Positions 41,629-50,115 are shown, counted from the first letter of the stretch. The stretch is 64,000 nucleotides of DNA from Alphaproteobacteria bacterium (GCA_018820205.1 JAHJOK010000075.1:186001-250000); one strand, 5' to 3'. Notes: generated by a model not told the origin, from the sequence alone. A program made the numbers and translations.

Positions 41629-42623
41629 CCCTGAATCGCCGCACCTTGCTGACGGCCGCCGGCGCCGTCTCCCTGACCGGCCTCGCCGCGTGCGACGAGC
41701 AGACGATGAAATCCGTCCAGGCGCGGCTGAACCCGACGCAAGGGTCGGGCGGAGCAGGGGGCGCGGCGCCCGCCTCGACCCAGGCCGCCGCGACCCAGGC
41801 CGCCGTCAGTGAGGCCTCCGCCGTCTCCACGACCGTCCGCATGCCGACGGAGCCCTGGACCTGGGCCCGGTTCAATGCGGCCATGGCGGCGTCGGAGCGG
41901 CCTCATGCGCTCAGCGAGGCCCAGTTCAACGAGATCCAGGCCAGGAAGCCGGCCGCCATCCAGCGCATCAAGACCTATCTGGACGGCCGTTTCGGCGCGG
42001 CGGATCCGGCGGTGATGCAGGCGTTTGAAAGCGTGCCGCGCGACTTCTATCACTATGCCTACGCCAGTCAGGCCTCGACCGCCTATCAGGCCTATGAGGC
42101 CAATCCCAAACCCTGGGCCATCGGCCATGGATCGGTGCTTAGCGACTATCTGGGTCAGGCCTATATGACCCAGCTGGCGGCTCCGAAACCGACCGATGTG
42201 ACGCTGGAAATCGGCACCGGATCGGGCTTTCAGTCGTCGCTGCTCAGTCGCATCGTGCGCGACAGCTATACGATCGAGATCATCCAGCCGATCGGCGAGG
42301 CGGTCGGGAAAATCTTCCAGCCGTTGGGCTACGACAACGTCCACGGCAAGGTCGGCGACGGCTATTTCGGTTGGCCCGAAGTGACCGAGGGGTTCGACAC
42401 CATCATGCTGACCTGCGTCGCCCAGTACGCGCCGCCTGAACTGTTCCGCCAGCTGAAGCCGGGCGGCAAGCTGATCATCCCGATCGGCCAGCCGTTCCGC
42501 CGGGGCCAGGTGCTGTACGTCTATACCAAGGACGCCGACGGTCGGGTCCGGTCGCGCCGCGACGTGGGCGTCTTCTTCATCCCCATGACCGGGGCGATGC
42601 AGACCCGTCCACAGCCTGCGTAA
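41625..42623 (+). CDS. Putative exported (Tat/lipobox) protein-L-isoaspartate methyltransferase-like protein
   Basis: MTLNRRTLLTAAGAVSLTGLAAC; SAM motif VTLEIGTGSGFQSSLLSRIV; LKPGGKLIIPIGQPFRRGQVLYVYTKDADG. Confidence 0.8.
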   Translation: MTLNRRTLLTAAGAVSLTGLAACDEQTMKSVQARLNPTQGSGGAGGAAPASTQAAATQAAVSEASAVSTTVRMPTEPWTWARFNAAMAASERPHALSEAQFNEIQARKPAAIQRIKTYLDGRFGAADPAVMQAFESVPRDFYHYAYASQASTAYQAYEANPKPWAIGHGSVLSDYLGQAYMTQLAAPKPTDVTLEIGTGSGFQSSLLSRIVRDSYTIEIIQPIGEAVGKIFQPLGYDNVHGKVGDGYFGWPEVTEGFDTIMLTCVAQYAPPELFRQLKPGGKLIIPIGQPFRRGQVLYVYTKDADGRVRSRRDVGVFFIPMTGAMQTRPQPA

Positions 42624-42678
42624 GGGGGCGTGAATCCCTTTTCGATCTGATGCGTTGATGGGGTGGAGGACGATTTCC

Positions 42679-42897
42679 ATGCCCCAAGCCGCCCGCTACC
42701 TTGCCCACACCGACGCTGGCCATTGTCACATCCTGGAAGCGCGAAGCTTCGAGGATGCGGCGATGAGCTTCGCCGAGGCCCACGCGCCCATGGCCGAGGA
42801 CGACGCGCTGCGCGTCATCGTCCAGTCCGAGGACGGCGGGCCGGAGCACTGCTTCGTCATTCACCTGGACAGCGAAACGGTTGAGGCCTGCGCGTAG
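42679..42897 (+). CDS. Conserved-looking 72-aa hypothetical protein
   Basis: MPQAARYLAHTDAGHCHILEARSFEDAAMSFAEAHAPMAEDDALRVIVQSEDGGPEHCFVIHLDSETVEACA. Confidence 0.65.
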   Translation: MPQAARYLAHTDAGHCHILEARSFEDAAMSFAEAHAPMAEDDALRVIVQSEDGGPEHCFVIHLDSETVEACA

Positions 42898-42931
42898 CAG
42901 CTCTTCCCCCGCAAGGGGGAAGGGCTGCTAC
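42894..42931. terminator. Bidirectional hairpin at the convergent metB / 42679-42897 boundary
   Basis: GTAGCAGCtCTTCCCCC-GCAA-GGGGGAAGgGCTGCTAC. Confidence 0.6.
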
Positions 42932-44106
42932 GCCGCTTCCGCCCGCGCGGTCGCCAGAGCGTCCAGCGCCTGGACCAGGTCGGCGATCAGGTCGTCCTCG
43001 TGCTCCAGACCGACCGACAGGCGCAGCAGCCCCTCCGAGATACCGGCGAACTGTCGCGCTTCTGGCGTCATCGCGGCATGGGTCATCGTCGCCGGATGCG
43101 CGATCAGGCTTTCGACCCCGCCCAGCGATTCCGCCAGGGTGAAGGTGTCCAATGTCTCGACCAGCTGGCGCACAGCCTCGACGCCGCCGGCCAGTTCGAA
43201 GCTCAGCATGGCGCCCGGTCCCTGCTGCTGACGCGCGGCCAGGGCATGGTTCGGGTGCGACTGTAGCCCCGGATAGTGGACGACCGACACCGCCGGGTGG
43301 CCCTCCAGCAGCTCGGCGACCTTGCCCGCCGTGGTCTGCTGGCGTTCGATCCGTGCAAAGAGCGTCCGCACCCCGCGCAGCGTCAGATAGGCGTCGAAGG
43401 GGGAGCCGGTGACGCCCAGGCAGTTGGCCCACCAGGCCAACTCCGCATGGTCCGACGGATCGGCCGCGATCACCGCCCCGCCGACCACGTCCGAATGGCC
43501 GTTGATGTATTTGGTCGTCGAGTGGACGACGATGTCGGCGCCCAGTTCGATCGGCCGTTGCAGAGCGGGCGACAGGAAGGTGTTGTCGGCCACCACCTTG
43601 GCCCCCACTCGATGAGCCCGCGTGCAGATGTCGGCGATGTCGACGACGCGCAGCAGCGGGTTCGACGGCGTCTCGACCAGAACCAGTTTCGGGTTCAGGG
43701 CCAGGGCGGCGTCCAGCGCTTTCGTGTCGCCCTGATCGACCCACAACACCTCGAAATGTCCCTTCTTCGCGCGGGCGCACAGCAGGCGGTGGGTGCCGCC
43801 GTAACAGTCGTGCGGCGCGATCAGCAGGTCGCCGGGCTCCAGTAGGGAGAGCGGCAAATCGACCGCCGCCATCCCGGTCGCGGTGACCACGCAACCGGCG
43901 CCGCCTTCCAGCTCGGCCAAGGTTTCGGCCAGCACGTCGCGGGTCGGATTGCCACTGCGGGAGTAGTCGTATTTCCGCTTCTGCTCGAAGCCCGCGAAGG
44001 AATAGTTCGAGGAAAGATACAGCGGCGGCATCACCGCGCCGTGCGCCGTGTCGGTGTCGACGCCGGAGCGGGCGCAAATGGTGCGGACGTCCTGAGGGCG
44101 GGTCAT
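42928..44106 (-). CDS. metB: Cystathionine gamma-synthase/beta-lyase family PLP enzyme
   Basis: YDYSRSGNPTRDVLAETLAELEGG, VVHSTTKYINGHSDVVGGAV, LGGVESLIAHPATMTHA. Confidence 0.9.
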   Translation of the reverse strand: MTRPQDVRTICARSGVDTDTAHGAVMPPLYLSSNYSFAGFEQKRKYDYSRSGNPTRDVLAETLAELEGGAGCVVTATGMAAVDLPLSLLEPGDLLIAPHDCYGGTHRLLCARAKKGHFEVLWVDQGDTKALDAALALNPKLVLVETPSNPLLRVVDIADICTRAHRVGAKVVADNTFLSPALQRPIELGADIVVHSTTKYINGHSDVVGGAVIAADPSDHAELAWWANCLGVTGSPFDAYLTLRGVRTLFARIERQQTTAGKVAELLEGHPAVSVVHYPGLQSHPNHALAARQQQGPGAMLSFELAGGVEAVRQLVETLDTFTLAESLGGVESLIAHPATMTHAAMTPEARQFAGISEGLLRLSVGLEHEDDLIADLVQALDALATARAEAA

Positions 44107-45149
44107 TGGTCGATCTCCTTGAGTGCGGAACGGAGGATGGCGGCGACCGCCTCGTCCTCCTTCAGAAAGGCGTCGTGGCCGTACAGGGACGGGGCCTCGA
44201 CCAGACGCCAGAGGGTTGGCAGCCGGGCGGCCAGTTCGCGAATGTCGTCGATCGGCACCAGCCGATCCGAGGTGAAGCCCACCAGGGTCACCGGCGTCCG
44301 GATGGCCTCGGGCGTGACGTTGTGGCGGTCGATCGAATCCGACAGCGACAGCCAGCGGGCGGGCGTGGTGTGGGTCCGATACGCCTTGCCCCGCGCGGTC
44401 AGGTATTCGCAGACGGGATAGGCCTGGCCCGCCGACGCGGGGGCGGTGGTGTCGAACCGGTCGGCGAACTCCTCCGCCGTGCGATAGGTGGTCATGGCCA
44501 GTTCGCGAGCCAGGGCGACGCCGTCCTCGGGGCGACCGGCGGCCTGCGCCAATTGCAGGATGCGGCGCTGAATGCCGCGCCAGGCGGTCGCCTGCGGATG
44601 AGCGCGGTGGGCGGCCGAGACTACGACCAGTTGTTCGACCCGGTCGGGGAACAGTTCGGCGAAGGCCAGGGCGATCATGCCGCCGTAGGAGCAGCCGACG
44701 AAGGCCGAGACCACGGGGTCGCCGATCCGGTCCAGGATCAGGCCCAGCAGCCGGGCCTGGTCGTGGGTGGTGATGGTGACGGATGCGACGTCGTACGAGG
44801 CCTCGGGGGCGTAGTCGAAGGCCAGGACCTGGAACCGGCTCAGGTCGACGGGGCCGCGGATCGACACGGCGCCCGACCACCAGCCCAGGCCGTTGGTCTC
44901 CGTCCGGTGTACGAACCGTCCGGCCGAGATGCCGCCGGCCACGACCACCAGGGGGGCGCCGGCGCGGCCATGCAGGCGTCCGACGACCTGACGCTGGCCC
45001 AGTCGTTCGCCGGAGGCCAGGCGGAAGTCGGCCGGAATATCGACGGCGATGTCGATCGCGCCGCCGCCCTTGCGGGCGATGGGTGCGACCGGTCGCGCCG
45101 TCGAGCGACAGAGGGGTTCTGCGGTGAATGTCTGAGTATCGAAAGCCAT
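44103..45149 (-). CDS. metX: Homoserine O-acyltransferase
   Basis: VVVAGGISAGRFV, SAFVGCSYGGMIALAFAELFPDRVEQLVVVSAAHRAHP, YGHDAFLKE. Confidence 0.9.
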   Translation of the reverse strand: MAFDTQTFTAEPLCRSTARPVAPIARKGGGAIDIAVDIPADFRLASGERLGQRQVVGRLHGRAGAPLVVVAGGISAGRFVHRTETNGLGWWSGAVSIRGPVDLSRFQVLAFDYAPEASYDVASVTITTHDQARLLGLILDRIGDPVVSAFVGCSYGGMIALAFAELFPDRVEQLVVVSAAHRAHPQATAWRGIQRRILQLAQAAGRPEDGVALARELAMTTYRTAEEFADRFDTTAPASAGQAYPVCEYLTARGKAYRTHTTPARWLSLSDSIDRHNVTPEAIRTPVTLVGFTSDRLVPIDDIRELAARLPTLWRLVEAPSLYGHDAFLKEDEAVAAILRSALKEIDQ

Positions 45150-45203
45150 GGCGTCGTCTGCATCGTCCCGCCCAGCAAGGCTCCGGATGCGATGACAGAT
45201 CGT

Positions 45204-45228
45204 GGAGACGTCGCCTCATCGACGCTCC
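45204..45228 (-). promoter_or_regulatory. Candidate expression-platform hairpin of the SAM riboswitch
   Basis: GGAG(A)CGTCG-CCTCAT-CGACGCTCC inverted repeat abutting the P1 3' arm; no clear U-tract. Confidence 0.45.
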
Positions 45229-45345
45229 ACTCATCTCTCGCGGGACTGTCGAAACAGACCCTCGCAGGAGTTGGCACCGTTCGGCTGGAAACCGATGGTT
45301 GCCCCGACGTCAAAGGGCCTATCCCTCGGTCGGTCTTGATGAGTG
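45228..45345 (-). ncRNA. SAM-I (S-box) type riboswitch upstream of metX
   Basis: Minus strand CACTCATCAAGACCGACCGAGGGATAGGCCCTTTGACGTCGGGGCAACC...GGTGCCAACTCCTGCGAGG...CGAGAGATGAGTG; perfect P1 CACTCATC/GATGAGTG. Confidence 0.88.
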
Positions 45346-45536
45346 ACATTACGTTGCGGCTGCGAAGAGCGCCGGTCAAGAGAAAAAATCTACCTCAATG
45401 CATCGCGTCGCGAGGTCGGCTGTGACCAAAACGCCTCGCCAACGCCGCGAGACGCAAAAAAGATGCAAGAAAGCGGTTGACGGAGCCGGTTCATCCCGAC
45501 ACCCTGATTTCAACGATTTTCAACAAGGTTCCGCCC

Positions 45537-45671
45537 GTGTCCCGTCTCGGCCGCATCGCCGTTTCGACCTCCACCGCCGCCCTCTCGGCGCGTGGCATGA
45601 CGCTCGCGACCCTCATTTCGACCACCACCGGCATGACCATCACCGGCCCCTCGCGGGCGGGAACAGGTTAG
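45537..45671 (+). CDS. Threonine/isoleucine-rich leader peptide of the thr operon
   Basis: Ends MTLATLISTTTGMTITGPSRAGTG*; short ORF directly before a terminator and aspartokinase-HSD. Start could be GTG 45537 or ATG 45597. Confidence 0.78.
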   Translation: MSRLGRIAVSTSTAALSARGMTLATLISTTTGMTITGPSRAGTG

Positions 45672-45704
45672 CGCGGCGGTCGAAAGACAACCCAGCCAAC
45701 CCAG

Positions 45705-45733
45705 ACCCGCCCGGCCCCGGCCAGGCGGGTTTT
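45705..45733 (+). terminator. thr attenuator terminator
   Basis: ACCCGCC...GGCGGGT followed by TTTT; CGGGCGGG at 45654-45661 can pair with the 5' arm as antiterminator. Confidence 0.78.
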
Positions 45734-45788
45734 CCTTTGCCCGAACCCCAACCCCATCCAGATCACCACCTTCCAACGGACCCCTCCC

Positions 45789-47540
45789 ATGCCCCACTCC
45801 GCCGCCCAGCTCGCCGTCGTCGAAAAACCGCGCTCCGAGCCGGTCCCGCTCCCTGTTCAGGCCGCCGAGGTGGTGGTGCTGAAGTTCGGATCCTCGATCC
45901 TTCAGGACCATTCCTGCGCCCCCGCCGTGGCGTCCGAAATCTATGGCCACGTCCGCGCGGGTCGAAAGGTGATCGCGGTGGTTTCGGCCCTGGGCGGCCA
46001 CACCGACCGGCTGCTGGCCGAGGCGCGGGCACTGGGCCTGGACCACGAGAACGACCTGTTGCCCGCCTATGTGGCGCTGGGCGAAGAGAAGGCGGCGGCC
46101 CTGGTTGCCATCGCCTGCGACCGGATCGGGCTGGACGCCGCGGCATTGTCCGTACGCGAACTGGGCATCGTGGCCGATGGTCCGTCGGAGCACGCCCACC
46201 CGGTCTCGCTGCGCAGCGAGACCCTGTGGCAGGCGCTGGGCCGGCATCAGGTCGTGGTCGTGCCGGGCTTCGGCGCGGTCGGCGAACAAGGCCGGGTCGT
46301 GCTGCTGGGACGGGGCGGATCGGACCTGACGGCGGTGTTCCTGGCCGCCGAGATGGGCCTGAAACGGGTGCGGCTGGTAAAGGACGTCGATGGTCTGTAC
46401 GACCGCGATCCGGCGACGGCGTCCGGCAAGCCTCTGCGCTATCGTCGCGCCAGCTGGGATGATGCGCGTCGCAACGGCGGCGCCCTGGTTCAGCATGACG
46501 CGATCGACATGGGCCACGAGCGGTCGGTCGAGATCGAGATCGCCGCCCTGGGCCGCGCCGACTGCACGGTGATCGGCGACCACTCGGCGCCGCCGGGGCC
46601 GTCGGCGCCCGACGCCCCGCTGAAGGTGGCGATCGCGGGCTGCGGCGTGGTCGGCGGCGGCCTGTTGGCCCGACTGCAGAAGGACAGCCGGTTCCAGGTC
46701 GTGGGCGTGCTGGTGCGTGATCCGTCCAAGCCGCGCGACGTCGCGGCCTCGGCCGATCTGTTCACCGCCGACCGCGACGCCCTGCTGGACCTGAGGCCCG
46801 ACATCCTGCTGGAGGCCCTGTCGGAGGGCGGCGCCGGTCACGACCTGATCCGGGCGGCGCTGGAGCGCGGCATCGACGTCGCCAGCGCCAACAAGCAGGC
46901 CATCAGCCGCGATCCCGCCGGATTGGGTGACGCAGCCCGGGCGCACGGTTCGCAATTGGCCTATTCGGCGGCGGTCGGCGGGGGGGCTCCGATGATCGAG
47001 ACCCTGCGCGCGGCCCGGGCGGCCGGACCGGTGAAAGGGTTCGAGGCGGTGCTGAACGGGACGGTCAACTTCATGCTGACGCGGCTTCAAGCCGGCGCCG
47101 ATTTCGCCGACGCCTTGGCCGACGCGCGGGTCGCGGGTTTCGCCGAGGAAGATCCGTCTTCGGATCTGGAGGGTCGGGATTCGGCCGCCAAGGTGCGGCT
47201 GCTGGCCTTCGAGGCGTTCGGCAAGACGCCGGCCGAGGCCGACATCCCTTGCGCCGAGCTGTCGGAGACCTTCCAGCCCGCCGGGCCGGTGCGACAGATC
47301 GGGGCTTGCGTGCGGGACGGCGACGGGCTGAAGGCGTCGGTTTCGGTTGACGTGGGCCTCGACGACCCGTTTTTCCAGAGCCTGGACGGGGAGCGGAACG
47401 GTTTGAAGGTCTACGGCGAGGACGGGCGGGTGTGGTCGTGCAAAGGGCGCGGCGCGGGACGCTGGCCGACGACTGAGAGCGTGCTGGCGGACCTGGCCGA
47501 CATCGTGCGGGCGCGCCACGCGTCGCTGGGGCATCACTGA
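45789..47540 (+). CDS. Aspartokinase-homoserine dehydrogenase fusion lacking ACT domains
   Basis: AK-like VVVLKFGSSILQD...LGRGGSDLTAVFLAAEMG...VKDVDGLYDRDPAT; HSD VAIAGCGVVGGGLLARLQKD...ASANKQAIS...VLNGTVNFMLT. Confidence 0.87.
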   Translation: MPHSAAQLAVVEKPRSEPVPLPVQAAEVVVLKFGSSILQDHSCAPAVASEIYGHVRAGRKVIAVVSALGGHTDRLLAEARALGLDHENDLLPAYVALGEEKAAALVAIACDRIGLDAAALSVRELGIVADGPSEHAHPVSLRSETLWQALGRHQVVVVPGFGAVGEQGRVVLLGRGGSDLTAVFLAAEMGLKRVRLVKDVDGLYDRDPATASGKPLRYRRASWDDARRNGGALVQHDAIDMGHERSVEIEIAALGRADCTVIGDHSAPPGPSAPDAPLKVAIAGCGVVGGGLLARLQKDSRFQVVGVLVRDPSKPRDVAASADLFTADRDALLDLRPDILLEALSEGGAGHDLIRAALERGIDVASANKQAISRDPAGLGDAARAHGSQLAYSAAVGGGAPMIETLRAARAAGPVKGFEAVLNGTVNFMLTRLQAGADFADALADARVAGFAEEDPSSDLEGRDSAAKVRLLAFEAFGKTPAEADIPCAELSETFQPAGPVRQIGACVRDGDGLKASVSVDVGLDDPFFQSLDGERNGLKVYGEDGRVWSCKGRGAGRWPTTESVLADLADIVRARHASLGHH

Positions 47541-47543
47541 CCC

Positions 47544-48482
47544 TTGGCCGTCTTTACGCCGGTTACGGACGATCAGGCCCGGGCGTTCCTGGCGGACTAT
47601 CCGCTGGGGGCGTTCGCGTCGCTGCATCCCATCGCCGAGGGGGTTGAGAACACCAACTATCGGCTGGAGACGGAAGGCCAACGGCATGTCCTGACCCTGT
47701 TCGAGGCGCGAACGGATGAGGCGTCGCTGCCGTTCTGCCTGGGACTGACCGACCGTCTGGCGGGGCGGGGTTTTCCGGCGCCGAGGCCGGTGCGGGACCG
47801 GGACGGCGACTGGGTCGGGACGCTGAACGGCCGACCGGCGGCGGTGATCGAATGGCTATCGGGAGCATGGCTGCGGGAGCCCTCGGCGGAGGAGGTCCAG
47901 GCGGCCGGGGCCATGCTGGCGCGGCTGCATCTGGAGGCGGAAGGGTTCGCCGTCGAGCGGACCAATCCGGTGGGGCCATCCGTATGGCGGGCGTTGGCGG
48001 ATCGGTGCGACACGGCGGCTGTCGGCGAGGATCGGGAGATACTGGAAGGCGTGGAGGCGGCCCTGGCGGCGCTCGGCGATCCGTGGGCGGAGGATCTGCC
48101 GCGCGGGCCGATCCATGCCGACTATTTTCCAGACAATGTGCTGTTTGATAAAGGAAAAGTTTCCGGAGTCATCGACTTCTATTTCGGCTGCACCGACCTG
48201 CTGGCCTACGATCTGGCCATCGCCCTGAGCGCCTGGGGCTTCGACGCGGTGGGGATGCCGATCCCGGGGGCCGTCGAGGCCTTTCGGCGGGGCTATGAGG
48301 CGGTTCGCCCCCTGAGTTCCGCCGAGGCCGCCGCCCTGCCCAGGCTGGGACAGGCGGCGGCCATCCGCTTCACCCTGACCCGGCTGCACGACCGGATCTT
48401 CCACGACCCGACCAAGCTTGTGACGCCCAAGGATCCGGGGGCCTTCTTTAAGCGGGCGGCGTGGTGGAGGGAGACGGCCTAG
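47544..48482 (+). CDS. thrB: Homoserine kinase (APH-fold)
   Basis: GVENTNYRLET, PIHADYFPDNVLFDKGKVSGVIDFYFGCTDLLAYDLAIALSAW. Confidence 0.92.
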   Translation: MAVFTPVTDDQARAFLADYPLGAFASLHPIAEGVENTNYRLETEGQRHVLTLFEARTDEASLPFCLGLTDRLAGRGFPAPRPVRDRDGDWVGTLNGRPAAVIEWLSGAWLREPSAEEVQAAGAMLARLHLEAEGFAVERTNPVGPSVWRALADRCDTAAVGEDREILEGVEAALAALGDPWAEDLPRGPIHADYFPDNVLFDKGKVSGVIDFYFGCTDLLAYDLAIALSAWGFDAVGMPIPGAVEAFRRGYEAVRPLSSAEAAALPRLGQAAAIRFTLTRLHDRIFHDPTKLVTPKDPGAFFKRAAWWRETA

Positions 48483-48488
48483 ATGCAC

Positions 48489-48638
48489 CGTCTCCTCCCT
48501 GTCGCGTAGCGATGGGAGGTGGCTCGAAGCGTAGCGAAGAGACGGAGGGGGTCTTCGTGCGGAAAGAACCCCTCCGTCTGCTCATGAAGAACTCGCATCC
48601 ACCTCCCCATTCGCCAAGCGGCGAACAGGGAGGAGACG
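48489..48638. repeat. 150-bp foldback element between convergent thrB and thrC
   Basis: Outer arms CGTCTCCTCCCTGTCGC / GCGAACAGGGAGGAGACG; inner perfect arms GACGGAGGGG (48541-48550) / CCCCTCCGTC (48569-48578). Confidence 0.75.
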
Positions 48639-48641
48639 TGA

Positions 48642-50045
48642 TCAGCCCCCAAACCCCCGGACCGCCGCCAGCGCCGCGTCGGCGTCTGCATCGATCACTT
48701 CGAACCGTTCCGCCCGGTCGCCCAGGTCGCGGATGACTTTCGGCGGGTCGGGGTCGAAGCCGAGGACGGGGGCGACGTCCTTGCCGAACTTGGCGGGGTG
48801 TGCGGTGGACAGGGCGATGACGGGGCCAAGCGAACGGTCGACGCCGCGCGCGGCCGACAGGGCGACGGCGGTGTGGGGGCAGACGACCTGGCCCCAGGCC
48901 GCATGGGCGTGGCCGATCTGGTCGCGGGTGGTCGGCTCGTCCACGGAGACGGCGGAGACCTCGGCGCGGATGGCGGCGAGGAAGGCGGGGGGCATTGTCA
49001 CCGAGCCCTCGGCCGCAAAGGTCTGGAACAGGGCGGCCGTCGCGGCGGCGTCACGGCGCGAAGCCTCGAACACCAGTCGTTCGAAATTGGACGGGGCCTG
49101 GACGTCCATGCTGACGCTGGCGGTCTCGACGGCGGCCTTGCGCGCATAGAGGCCGTGATTGATGGCGCGGGCCAGGGCGTCGTTCCGGTTCACGGCGGCG
49201 ACGAACCCGGCGACGGGCAGGCCCATCTTCCGGGCCGCGACACCGGCGAAGGCGTCGCCGAAATTGCCGGTCGGGACGACGAAGACGGGGGCGCGGCTCT
49301 CGCCCATCGCGGCCAGTTGCGACACGGCGGAAACGTAATAGGGGATCTGGCCCGCCAGCCGCGCCCAGTTGATCGAATTGACGGAGCTGAACCGGCCGTG
49401 GGCGCGCAGGGTCTCGTCGGACAGCAGGCCCTTCACCAGCCGCTGGCAGTCGTCGAAATCGCCCCGGACGGCGAGGTTCAGGACGTTGTCGGCATCGACC
49501 GTGGTCATCTGGCGGCGCTGGACGGCCGAGACCCGCTCGTGCGGGTGCAGCACGATCAGGCGGATGCGGTCGGTGTTGGCGAAGGCGGCGACGGCGGCGG
49601 CGCCGGTGTCGCCGCTGGTCGCCGTGACCAGGGTCAGGTTCTCGCCCGAGGCGGCCAGCGCCTCCGACGCCAGGGCGGCGGCCAGTTGCATGGCCAGGTC
49701 CTTGAAGGCCGCTGTCGGGCCGTGAAACAACTCCAGCATATAGAGGTCGTCCTCCAGCCGGCGCAGGGGCGTGACCTCTGGCGGGATGAAGCCGGCGGTC
49801 AGACGATCTAGTGCGCGCTTCAGCGCGCCGGCCGGCAGGGCGTCGCCGATGAAGGGCGACATCGCGTCGACCGCCATGGCCGAATAGCCGCGTCCCGGGG
49901 CCCAGGCTTGGGGCTCAAGCGTCGGCCAGGCCCCCGGCATGTAGAGGCCGCCGTCCGGGGCCATGCCGCGCAGCAGGGCCTCGGCGAAGTCGGTCGGCGC
50001 CGTGTCGCCTCGCGTCGAGATGTAGCCGTCGGGGGAGAAGGTCAT
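48642..50045 (-). CDS. thrC: Threonine synthase
   Basis: YISTRGDTAPTDFAEALLRGMAPDGGLYMP, HGPTAAFKDLAMQL, ATSGDTGAAAV, PTGNFGDAFAG. Confidence 0.95.
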   Translation of the reverse strand: MTFSPDGYISTRGDTAPTDFAEALLRGMAPDGGLYMPGAWPTLEPQAWAPGRGYSAMAVDAMSPFIGDALPAGALKRALDRLTAGFIPPEVTPLRRLEDDLYMLELFHGPTAAFKDLAMQLAAALASEALAASGENLTLVTATSGDTGAAAVAAFANTDRIRLIVLHPHERVSAVQRRQMTTVDADNVLNLAVRGDFDDCQRLVKGLLSDETLRAHGRFSSVNSINWARLAGQIPYYVSAVSQLAAMGESRAPVFVVPTGNFGDAFAGVAARKMGLPVAGFVAAVNRNDALARAINHGLYARKAAVETASVSMDVQAPSNFERLVFEASRRDAAATAALFQTFAAEGSVTMPPAFLAAIRAEVSAVSVDEPTTRDQIGHAHAAWGQVVCPHTAVALSAARGVDRSLGPVIALSTAHPAKFGKDVAPVLGFDPDPPKVIRDLGDRAERFEVIDADADAALAAVRGFGG

Positions 50046-50115
50046 GGTCGGTCTGACTGAGCGTAGCTGTGGGCCTTGGCGAAGAGAAAAACACCGTCCG
50101 ACCCGTCCGACCCGT

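Noticed and set aside
45228-45345. SAM-II or SAM-IV assignment for the metX leader
   Set aside because: Ordering of GAGGGA, GGCCC, GGGGCAACC, GGTGCCAACTCCTGC and closing GATGAG fits the SAM-I layout better; final class still needs a covariance search.
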